A stretch of 13,075 nt of DNA from CAYHOI01 sp964358175. GTDB lineage: Bacteria; Margulisbacteria; Riflemargulisbacteria; GWF2-35-9. A model generated the notes under the pieces. That model made no database searches, was not told the DNA's origin, and saw only the letters and a program-made list of their open reading frames with translations. The stretch is taken from contig CAYHOI010000051.1 in NCBI GenBank assembly GCA_964358175.1, forward strand, positions 1 through 13,075. The letters run 5' to 3'. The position numbers were made by a program, and so were the translations under genes. Below, piece after piece: positions 8,701 to 13,075 of this stretch (its first letter is position 1; each line of letters opens with the position of its first letter).

Positions 8701-8828
8701 GATTTTCGTCCCTGCTGGTGACAACCGCGAAGGAGCAGTATAACAACAATAACCGCAACAGAAATTAAAGCAAGTGCAAACTTTGACCGAGTCTCTCTTT
8801 GTTTGGGATTCAATGGTTCGGAAGACAC
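2775..8828 (-). CDS. Giant membrane-anchored GH8 glycoside hydrolase with alternating C-terminal modules
   Basis: The product has 2017 residues. An N-terminal membrane segment (17-34) leads to an enlarged GH8 domain (about 40-618). E124 in VSESGSY is the expected proton donor. ATDADQDIALALIYADKLW (234-252) fits the GH8 signature, with D236. D391 in FGTDAFRALWRVAVDYAW aligns with the catalytic base of inverting GH8 enzymes. Further family segments are SYRVFDDF (306-313) and VPDWLS (365-370). GH8 covers endoglucanases, xylanases, chitosanases and the cellulose-synthesis partner BcsZ; the substrate cannot be chosen from sequence. Residues 628-1968 alternate four Ig-like modules with three large jelly-roll-like modules resembling carbohydrate-binding domains. 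A second membrane helix (1991-2009) ends in the basic tail RDRHRK, and there is no LPXTG motif. The topology is therefore a long external loop held at both ends. The GTG start, 2 nt after the permease stop, has GAAAGGA five bases upstream. Typical GH8 domains are about 350 residues, so this one carries insertions. Confidence 0.9.
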   Translation of the reverse strand: MSSEPLNPKQRETRSKFALALISVAVIVVILLLRGCHQQGRKSAELQKYRKSAYSILSTTWNHFKNREGFEGDWWSEKFKHPKMIGDDGRPNAFMDGGDQDNDGIKDIDWSDPKKPFELAAVSESGSYALLRAVWMKDRQAFDRVWNWVKDNLQHSEMKYVYFWKDVNSPDNGWRHVDELGIDRDHLFSWRWSPTIAERDRKGIREDGVIYYRWQPPSEGHNPNEPWRDGWDSATDADQDIALALIYADKLWGSRKGDKYQDYAHNAQQVLNDIWKKETYVKREYRYLAGGNGLRAIEPGYLSPFSYRVFDDFDPEHNWLDLVDSSYRIFRDSSTAMLSSWIDKRGISHNQNPHKRQRWPRANLVPDWLSLDKNGQVVDGAEREEAEFGTDAFRALWRVAVDYAWNRDKRAAEYLKQLSSSGPYDFLYYRLHDKRGDWKKTPNYNESQKLASVYWHDGGYTMYEGNYEPDPGKTYVENQTASRANCGQYGVYLSYFYASYLMAPNSKSFDMIERLVSPLITPEANGFSKRSYMIPEDQLKKESARNIARQTPPEKRNPKAEIGIPYHKGDGWYCTDKAGGYWTIFDHSEWNSQMDYYSNTWTWLGLAFFAGVVQNLYRPENKVPDIQDFDVYLDRDYQYKAVDHINAENFFVLARGKDRNPRHRDFFYVKVETTQKGASPIILKVVETKPNSGLYKAMGTIGLESSDAADRVAGSLGKYLTFIDSDKPSLRKTYRIGRVNLTQVIEDFEDGSAFDANPMAWWSDALKPNSGKPKFVIGKDKGIYIWKDKEWHIRFLGNSGHDVFSGMILTDGYIDTAKVVDLHAKDHIQTLRKSINFTCVEDKSSTGIDFTVQGQFVVFDMKLNGYYESNAFAIGVNRDTAFGAPLVLRNSGDTGTYKLKLNHEKAVNSRFSLQVDKKYIGKPYPYLGGVLFNAEHADWTKFDEFSLDLYLEHDVGPIRVDIQDAKGTVGILNEYNPWNDRKGAGWYKWRSNHPYGIGVNAGLVEPFSIRYRNRWKGWSFDENRNVDRAKELDLSKIRNVMWCVHGGTEDSSRILMDNLTLERVNYFIGHVAPRSIHRISLYSDEAYKHPIDPRKPLAQEKVYVELVGQDGSPSTYDKLELKLRTSDRFPGCGDISIELIETSENSGRYQGSFTVGLTSIQANNQVGASQGNTVTLQPSSHKRRTVQLKVGSFVISTKIDSFDDLSAGQDPESWWVDTLDPASGRPIYPAGAKLGYFIWKEGDVWKMRWSSDQTKHRFSGSLVTDKTIKIIEKKYIQTNDRIDQISNREIKFDTNEQWAEDGFDFTTDGTFVKFNALIDGSKYPYFVWVGPNDWNKAYSIPFAIKNVGKTRSYRLSVSNKLAVSKPNSLQVNKSFFDKEYPYFGKWGLSGDLMNWTDKSAFTMWVHLKENAGNIRVDIEDTNRQTAVVNEYNPWDPKRGAGWYLWSSSSQVGQAVAERKIDPKPLKDRSFWTSYDTHLEKNIDVTRKIKLNQILNVEFSTGGGLKQNSVLNIDNMQLVRINRHLGATRPKRVNDILLFADSAYHQRIQRIRNQIVYVELRGQDGDPSAQDKIFLDIHTSDPVATQKSIMVTLTETGAGTGVYRGVFRIGLQTQDDHDIIAAQWHSVLSLIPREESKYVKKYEVGLAQLKYSVDDFKDGDIEDKYPVTWWISGEEEKSYQLSADKTGGRNVMRVSKKYVGDKYPYFGAWGLQEGVEKWSDKDDFVMEMYLKKDPGQIRIDIQDKNGVIAVLNGFNPWNDAKGEGWYTWRASKGIGHDYKNGYVDLKKIRQRDFWMGWDDKQQGYVDQTKMIDLDHIQNVQFLVDSEGQEPKDLLISDIYLTHWNFYFGNSSPRLISNTIFHHDPSYAVPVSEKGSIIFRDVYTQVNGVDSDPSRVDVFPAQVMVWTSPNAYPTMIALQETDVKSGVYRAKIDLSTLRHPKTRKSPLPGDLLSLRYKGKNLTRKVRIESLLAFDQTKLEPLKVLHQTRGKKPFGWWWILILILLGSTGVYYASRDRHRK
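2925..6947 (-). repeat. Protein-level repeat array B-A-B-A-B-A-B in the GH8 protein
   Basis: Four B modules lie at residues 628-745, 1079-1198, 1535-1645 and 1857-1968. Each contains the motif ET-x3-[ST]-G-x-Y: ETKPNSGLY, ETSENSGRY, ETGAGTGVY, ETDVKSGVY. Two also share VYVEL-x-GQDG-x-PS. Three A modules lie at 746-1066, 1199-1521 and 1652-1844. They share YPY-[LF]-G, IR-[VI]-DI-[QE]-D, N-x-[YF]-NPW, G-x-GWY-x-W, and an end resembling DN-[LM]-x-L. The first two A modules open with an extra part of about 140 residues ([IS]-x-DFxD, WW, then FSG-x-[IL]-x-TD, DFT and FD/FN segments); the third keeps only the opening DDFKDG...WW. The copies are diverged, so this is a protein repeat and not a near-identical DNA repeat. 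Carbohydrate binding is inferred from fold-like patterns and attachment to GH8. Confidence 0.85.
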
Positions 8829-8830
8829 GC

Positions 8831-10636
8831 CTATCCTTTCACTGCCCCAGCCGTCAACCCCTTCACAATGTGTTTCTGTAACAAAAAGAACAAGATTAGT
8901 ACAGGTACAGTTGCTACCGTTGCGGCCGCCATCATGAGATCATAACGATTCTGATAATTTCCGACAAAAAGTCGAATTCCGATGGGAATGGTTAGGGTTT
9001 GTCCATTCGTGAGCACCCATGCAAACATCAGCTCATCCCATGCAGTCAGGAAAATATATATCCCCGTCGCAATAATTCCAGGAATAGCGAGGGGAAGACT
9101 GATCTTATAAAATACTTGGAACCCATTGCATCCATCAATTCGAGCAGACTCCTCAAGCTCGAAAGGAATGGTGGCAAAAAAGCTTCGCAAAATCCAGATA
9201 GAAAAAGGCACAAAGAAAGCGGTATAAATGAAGATAAGACCTGCGTATGTTCCCTTAATAGGGATTCCGGTCACATCTGTAACCCACTTAAACATGATAA
9301 AAAGCGGGATTAAATACATAATCTGTGGAATCATTTGGGTAGATAAAATGGCAATCCCAAATTCCCTATTTCCTCTGAAATTATAGCGAACAAGCGCGTA
9401 GGCAGCTAATGTTGCTAGAATCATGGAAAATATCATCGTAAAGCCCGAAATAATCACACTATTTTTAAGATACAATCCGAAATCAATATTCTTCCAAAGA
9501 TCGCTATAATTGGAAAACTTCACCAAGCGATATCCCGGCTCAAGCTGTCTCTCCATATAGGGCTTGGACTGCCCCATCTTCATAAAGGACAGTCGTCCAT
9601 GCGATGAACCCAAGATCAGATCTTCTCCAGAGAAGCACAAGGTTGTAAGCTCATTGCTGGTGTAGTCCCCCAAGTGATTGACCAGAACCCCATCCTTAAG
9701 TTCCTTCATTAGTTTTTTCTGATTTGCGATCACCTGATCCGTCTTTATATCAACCACCGTCAGTCCATCGGGGTGAGACACATACAATAAATTGTCACGG
9801 ACTACAGCATCTTCAAAACGAATAACCCCATAGTTTTTCTGTTCAAGAACCTTGTTGGTTAGGAGGTCAATAAAGACAACCCCATTCTGTACCAAGAGCA
9901 ACAGTCTGTCGCCTTCCCACGCAATGACTTTCTCAACTCCTGAGGGATAGTAGTTCTGCAGCTCGACACTTCGAACCACACGATCCTGTTCTAAATCAAA
10001 TTGAAGGAGTGATTGATCCGTTCCCACAAATAGTTGCCCCTCTTTGAGGAAAAAGGATCGAAGAAAAGCAGACTCAGGTAACGGAAGATTAATCTCACGT
10101 TTCTTCTGTAAGGTTACTTTATCATACACAAATATTCTTCGGATTCCCTTGAGCTCGACTGTAAAATACAAATTCTTCTTACTCACCTCAATGGAGGTGT
10201 TCCCGAACTTATTCGTATCTACCCCACGAATAGGCATTGGGGTGTGCGCCAGAATCTTTAAAGTCTTTTTATCAATTTTGTATAGGCCACGGTTTGAGTT
10301 GCAAAAATAAAAATAAGCACCATTCTGAACGTAGTTCGAATCTTGTCCCTTAATGGTCAACCGTCCAAGAATCTTCTTTGTTTTCATATCCATTCGGGTA
10401 ATACTCCCATCGATCGAAAACGCATAGAGGTCTGATCCCTCTGGGTAGATCGAATAGATATCTGTTTGAGCACGACTAAATCCAACATTCCCGCTCAAAA
10501 TGTCATTGTTGTTTTTAAAGGAACAAAACACCATCCACGCAATCGGAAACAAGTTAATACAGAGCAACACGGTCATGACTGCCAGCAGAAGCCCTCTTTT
10601 GATTCGCTCAGCTTGGTAATAATGAAACAGTTTCAC
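8831..10636 (-). CDS. MalG-type sugar ABC permease with a seven-bladed beta-propeller inserted after TM1
   Basis: The product has 601 residues; the family is usually about 270-300. A cytoplasmic start (RIKR) leads to TM1 (15-38) and the normal loop opening FKNNNDIL (40-47). About 320 extra residues follow (51-372) before the normal family sequence resumes with FSNYSDLWKN (374-383) and YLKNSVIIS (389-397). The remaining helices are near 390-416, 427-450, 463-487, 516-540 and 565-590. The EAA loop that docks the ATPase is intact: ESARIDG (496-502), nine residues, then ISLP (512-515). The permease core is therefore complete and probably working. By the positive-inside rule the insert lies outside. 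The gene starts with GTG directly after the MalF stop codon, behind an excellent AGGAGG. It is the transmembrane partner of the preceding permease. The sugar is unknown; beta-linked oligosaccharides are likely, given the GH8 neighbour. Confidence 0.93.
   Translation of the reverse strand: MKLFHYYQAERIKRGLLLAVMTVLLCINLFPIAWMVFCSFKNNNDILSGNVGFSRAQTDIYSIYPEGSDLYAFSIDGSITRMDMKTKKILGRLTIKGQDSNYVQNGAYFYFCNSNRGLYKIDKKTLKILAHTPMPIRGVDTNKFGNTSIEVSKKNLYFTVELKGIRRIFVYDKVTLQKKREINLPLPESAFLRSFFLKEGQLFVGTDQSLLQFDLEQDRVVRSVELQNYYPSGVEKVIAWEGDRLLLLVQNGVVFIDLLTNKVLEQKNYGVIRFEDAVVRDNLLYVSHPDGLTVVDIKTDQVIANQKKLMKELKDGVLVNHLGDYTSNELTTLCFSGEDLILGSSHGRLSFMKMGQSKPYMERQLEPGYRLVKFSNYSDLWKNIDFGLYLKNSVIISGFTMIFSMILATLAAYALVRYNFRGNREFGIAILSTQMIPQIMYLIPLFIMFKWVTDVTGIPIKGTYAGLIFIYTAFFVPFSIWILRSFFATIPFELEESARIDGCNGFQVFYKISLPLAIPGIIATGIYIFLTAWDELMFAWVLTNGQTLTIPIGIRLFVGNYQNRYDLMMAAATVATVPVLILFFLLQKHIVKGLTAGAVKG
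9521..10486 (-). other. Inserted beta-propeller domain within the MalG-type permease
   Basis: This part encodes residues 51-372. I count seven units of about 40-50 residues, each with a beta-strand of type xLYxxxxxGxx followed by a blade end of type D-x2-T-x-K-[IV]-L. The blade ends are RMDMKTKKIL, KIDKKTLKIL, VYDKVTLQKK, QFDLEQDRVV, FIDLLTNKVL, VVDIKTDQVI and FMKMGQSKPY. This is the pattern of PQQ/YVTN-type propellers. No PQQ-binding residue set or WD motif was assigned. Blade number is by eye. Confidence 0.8.
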
Positions 10637-11578
10637 CTACGCTGCCTCCTCTGACTTTTTATAAAACCTAAACCAGATATTTACCGCAAGAATCATGACC
10701 AATAATAGGACAACCGAGGTCGCGGCTCCTGTACCAAAATCCCATCGCATAAAGGAATTCCTGAAAATGTTCGTCATCATGAGATCACCCCATTCCCCTG
10801 GAAATCCCGCCCCATTTCCGAACATCATCACAACAATATTAAACGAATAAACGTTATAAATCATTCCAAATAAAATAAGGATCATCCAAACGGGTTTGAG
10901 CATCGGCCAGGTCACTTTCCAAAAGGCCGTCCAGCGATTTGCGCCATCAATTTTCACAGCATCGTAAAGTTCTTGTGAAATACCCTGCAATCCTGCGAGC
11001 AGCATCATCATAGACATCGGCCAGAAACGCCAAATGGTTGGAATAATGATCGCCCAAATCGTATTGGGCCCGACCAACCAAAAGGGCTTGGTCTTCAGAA
11101 GGTGTAGCCAATCCACCAAAATAATATTAATAATCCCGATACTTTGTTGCCACATAAATCCCCAGAGTATTCCAGTGACATAGGTCGGAACAATCCATGA
11201 GAAAAGAAACAAAGTCCGAACCAGTGAGCGAGCACGAAACTCTAAATTGAGCATGAGGGCAACGATCATCCCAAGTCCAATTTGTCCTGCTGTTACAAAC
11301 AAGGTATAAATCAAAGTATTTCGAATGGATTCGAAAATTCCTATACGCATGGGACTTCCAGGATTTAGTAAAACATCGTAGTAATTATTGAAGTATACAA
11401 AGGGTGCCCCAAGGTACTGGCTCAGGGTAAAATTATTTAGATTGAGAAATGACATGTAAATCCCCTGAATAATCGGTATGAGGTGCATCACGATCATCCC
11501 CAATACCGTCGGGGCAATGAAGACGTAGGCTATCCGGTACTTTCGGTAATAGTAATAAAAGGATGATTTTGAAGTCAT
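10637..11578 (-). CDS. MalF-type sugar ABC transporter permease
   Basis: The product has 313 residues from the ATG at 11578. An in-frame TTG four codons upstream (11590), directly after the preceding stop codon, would give 317. Neither has a clear ribosome binding site, and I prefer the ATG. Numbering from the TTG, six hydrophobic segments lie near 20-42, 91-113, 124-147, 178-200, 232-254 and 288-308. The EAA loop is ELYDAVKIDG (207-216), nine residues, then VTWP (226-229), which contacts the ATPase. The length is ordinary and there is no large external P2 loop like that of Escherichia coli MalF, so the only oversized subunit is the other permease. It forms the heterodimeric pore with that protein and lies between it and the binding protein in the operon. 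The substrate is a sugar, probably an oligosaccharide. Confidence 0.92.
   Translation of the reverse strand: MTSKSSFYYYYRKYRIAYVFIAPTVLGMIVMHLIPIIQGIYMSFLNLNNFTLSQYLGAPFVYFNNYYDVLLNPGSPMRIGIFESIRNTLIYTLFVTAGQIGLGMIVALMLNLEFRARSLVRTLFLFSWIVPTYVTGILWGFMWQQSIGIINIILVDWLHLLKTKPFWLVGPNTIWAIIIPTIWRFWPMSMMMLLAGLQGISQELYDAVKIDGANRWTAFWKVTWPMLKPVWMILILFGMIYNVYSFNIVVMMFGNGAGFPGEWGDLMMTNIFRNSFMRWDFGTGAATSVVLLLVMILAVNIWFRFYKKSEEAA
10645..10652 (-). promoter_or_regulatory. Strong ribosome binding site that decides the GTG start of the propeller permease
   Basis: On the minus strand AGAGGAGG lies inside the end of the MalF-type gene. The AGGAGG core (10645-10650) is 8 nt before the GTG at 10634-10636. It supports GTG as the true start, and it is the best ribosome binding site within the operon. 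Confidence 0.8.
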
Positions 11579-11590
11579 CTTATCGGCCAA

Positions 11591-12943
11591 TTATTTGCGA
11601 TCTAAAATTGATGATACTTCCTTGTCTGCCAACTGCAGAATCTTTTCTATCTCAGCAATGCCGAAACTTGTTTTTGACTCCAGAACGTAGTCCCACATGA
11701 TTCCAAACCGTCTTGCAAGAATAGGCTCAACCAATCCCCACGCAGGCACGCTTGGATAGGTAAGACCGTCCTTGACCGTTTCTTTAAACACAGCACGGCG
11801 ACTGTCTTCCGTATAGTAAGGATCCTCAAACGCCTCCACGGTTGCAGGAAGAAACCCACTTCGCTTCGAATAGTCCACTTGGGCTTCCTTGGATGCCAAA
11901 TACTTCAACACCTCCCAAGCTTCATTTTTGTGCTTTGAGCCTTTAAAAATCGCCAAATTGCTTCCACCGATAAAAGTCGCTTTTCCTTTCGGCCCCTCTG
12001 GATAGGGTGCAATATCAAAGCGCTTCGCAACATATGTATCGGATGCTCCTCCCTGTTCGGGCGATGTAATCAATCCTCGAAGTTCATTGGAGCCATCAAA
12101 CATCACGGCGTATGAGCCATTATTGAAATCATTCTCGATTTGAGAGGTATTCTTCTCCAGACAGGTTCGGGGCACATATCCCTTTGTGACCAGGCTAATA
12201 TAATAGTGCAATCCCTGTGCCACATCGTGAGTCCCCAAATTGCTAGACTTGAAATCATTGCTGAGGAAATTCCCACCCGCATTCCAAATCCATGGGGCCA
12301 AATTGTGAACGACATTCCAATCATTTTTTCCTGGGAATCCCAAGGGGGCAATTTTCTTGCCATCGATGATAAGATTGGCCTTTTGAATCGTTGCTAATGC
12401 CTTATCAAAGCTCTCCCAAGTCGCAAGATCTTTTTTGGTGAGGCCCAGTTTGTTAAATACATCTGTCCGATAATACATAGCACGAGCATCTACAAACCAA
12501 GGAATGGCTGTAATTTTGTTGGATCCCTCAATACTGGCCGTTCGCCACGAAGATGGCAAAAACGCGCTCGCCCCTCCGATTTCGTCAATCTGAGATGACA
12601 AATCATGTAAGGCACCCATACTGCTGATGGCCGCGACCCAAGTGGTTCCGAGCTGAACGATGTCTGGCGCATCCCCTGAAACTGCAGCTGTCGTAATCCG
12701 AACCCAAGCTGCTCCCCAATCCAAGGAAGTGATTTTCACTTTGATATTCTTATGTTTCTTGTAAAACCCCTCCAAAACCTTTTCGATATCGTTCACAGGC
12801 TCTAAGGAATTCGGCATAATCCATAAGGTTACTTCGACGGGTTTACTGCTATCCTCTGATGTTTTTTTCGCGGCACATCCGCTGATCAGGAATAAAGCAC
12901 TCATCATTAATACCGCAATGCTGATTCGTCGAAATACGCTCAT
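11591..12943 (-). CDS. Family 1 extracellular sugar-binding lipoprotein
   Basis: The product has 450 residues. The signal sequence ends in a clear lipobox LISGC, with Cys23 as the lipidated residue, so the mature protein is membrane-tethered. The fold pattern is family 1 solute-binding protein (MalE/UgpB-like). It has the opening strand VEVTLWIMPN (37-46), then EGFYKKHKNIKVKI, DAPDIVQLGTTWVAAI, the middle AIPWFVDARAMYYRTDVFNKLG and the late GGSNLAIFKGSKHKNEAWEVLKYLAS. These are standard for ABC importers of oligosaccharides. The protein would capture the ligand and deliver it to the two permeases that follow. It is the first gene of the operon, with its own promoter and a GAGGTGG site before the ATG at 12943. 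The exact sugar cannot be read from the sequence. Confidence 0.93.
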   Translation of the reverse strand: MSVFRRISIAVLMMSALFLISGCAAKKTSEDSSKPVEVTLWIMPNSLEPVNDIEKVLEGFYKKHKNIKVKITSLDWGAAWVRITTAAVSGDAPDIVQLGTTWVAAISSMGALHDLSSQIDEIGGASAFLPSSWRTASIEGSNKITAIPWFVDARAMYYRTDVFNKLGLTKKDLATWESFDKALATIQKANLIIDGKKIAPLGFPGKNDWNVVHNLAPWIWNAGGNFLSNDFKSSNLGTHDVAQGLHYYISLVTKGYVPRTCLEKNTSQIENDFNNGSYAVMFDGSNELRGLITSPEQGGASDTYVAKRFDIAPYPEGPKGKATFIGGSNLAIFKGSKHKNEAWEVLKYLASKEAQVDYSKRSGFLPATVEAFEDPYYTEDSRRAVFKETVKDGLTYPSVPAWGLVEPILARRFGIMWDYVLESKTSFGIAEIEKILQLADKEVSSILDRK

Positions 12944-12947
12944 ACGG

Positions 12948-12954
12948 CCACCTC
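12948..12954 (-). promoter_or_regulatory. Ribosome binding site of the sugar-binding lipoprotein gene
   Basis: On the minus strand, GAGGTGG ends four bases before the ATG at 12943. Its GAGG core is seven bases away. It confirms the start that gives the complete lipoprotein signal. Confidence 0.7.
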
Positions 12955-12973
12955 ATTAAAATTTGATTTTTGA

Positions 12974-13002
12974 ATGATACCATCGGGGTAGTTACCCGTC
13001 AA
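12974..13002 (-). promoter_or_regulatory. Promoter of the sugar transport/GH8 operon
   Basis: Read on the minus strand, TTGACG (complement of 12997-13002) and TATCAT (complement of 12974-12979) are 17 nt apart, a good sigma70/sigmaA promoter. It lies about 30 nt before the lipoprotein start codon. No other promoter was seen in the tight gene junctions downstream, so it probably drives the whole operon. Confidence 0.8.
12986..12997. promoter_or_regulatory. Small dyad between the -35 and -10 boxes, candidate operator
   Basis: GGGTAGTTACCC is a perfect 5-bp inverted repeat around a 2-bp centre, lying in the promoter spacer and touching the -35 box. A repressor bound here would block RNA polymerase. 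It does not resemble the usual LacI-family centre with CG. A second short dyad, GAATCCATTC (13011-13020), lies just upstream of the -35 box. Both are short enough to be chance. Confidence 0.35.
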
Positions 13003-13075
13003 TTGAAAGGGAATCCATTCTCAGGGCGAGCGCATCTAAAATTGTGTTAATTTCGCCTCACCCCCTACCCCCCTC

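Noticed and set aside
8713..8730. LLLRGC at the end of the N-terminal helix of the GH8 protein as a lipobox
   Set aside because: Arginine at the -2 position is not tolerated in normal lipoboxes, so a plain signal anchor is more likely.
8831..10636. The long permease as two fused or mis-assembled genes
   Set aside because: Family sequence before and after the insert joins in the expected order (NNDIL then FSNY...KNS), and the propeller is in frame without stops. It reads as a domain inserted into a loop. Read data would still be useful.
13056..13075. Runs of C at the right edge (G-runs on the minus strand) as a G-quadruplex
   Set aside because: Only about two long G-runs are visible and the window ends there, so the structure cannot be supported.
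1..13075. tRNA, rRNA, CRISPR array, insertion sequence or attachment site
   Set aside because: No regularly spaced repeats, no transposase-like protein, no terminal inverted repeats and no tRNA-like cloverleaf were seen. Almost all of the sequence is accounted for by the genes described.

Overview
The window holds two convergent transcription units that meet at a hairpin near position 1035. A short rightward unit encodes one secreted NIT-domain protein. A leftward unit of about 11.8 kb reads, in order: sugar-binding lipoprotein, two ABC permeases, a 2017-residue membrane-anchored GH8 glycoside hydrolase, a DUF4380 protein and a WalJ/YycJ-type metallo-hydrolase. A 42-codon frame may follow as a last member.

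Layout. Positions 1-138 carry a near-consensus sigma70/sigmaA promoter and a strong ribosome binding site for the NIT gene (139-1005). A strong hairpin at 1014-1055 has its T-run on the minus-strand side, so it is a proper terminator for the leftward operon. The leftward genes (12943 down to 1164) are packed with gaps of 0-12 nt or 4-nt overlaps. They are driven from a TTGACG-17-TATCAT promoter at 12974-13002 that carries a small dyad between its boxes. No ABC ATPase gene is present, so the importer probably uses a shared MsmK/UgpC-type ATPase encoded elsewhere.

How the genes fit together (inference). The GH8 enzyme, held in the membrane at both ends, would cut a beta-glycan (cellulose, xylan or chitosan type) outside the cell. 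The lipoprotein would capture the oligosaccharides and the two permeases would import them. The DUF4380 protein, which looks like the aldose-epimerase superfamily, could act on the sugar. The role of the metallo-hydrolase here is unclear.

The most striking observation is the second permease. Between its first and second membrane helices, where MalG-type proteins have a short external loop, it carries about 320 residues that read as seven beta-propeller blades. The second notable point is the GH8 protein: its C-terminal half alternates four copies of one module with three copies of another and ends in a second membrane anchor.

Organism. This is a bacterium with moderate base composition, consensus-like promoters, AGGAGG ribosome binding sites and frequent GTG starts. 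A lipoprotein solute-binding protein and a WalJ homologue are commonest in Gram-positive-type bacteria, and a double membrane anchor on a surface hydrolase fits a single-membrane cell. None of this fixes the phylum, and I do not assign one.
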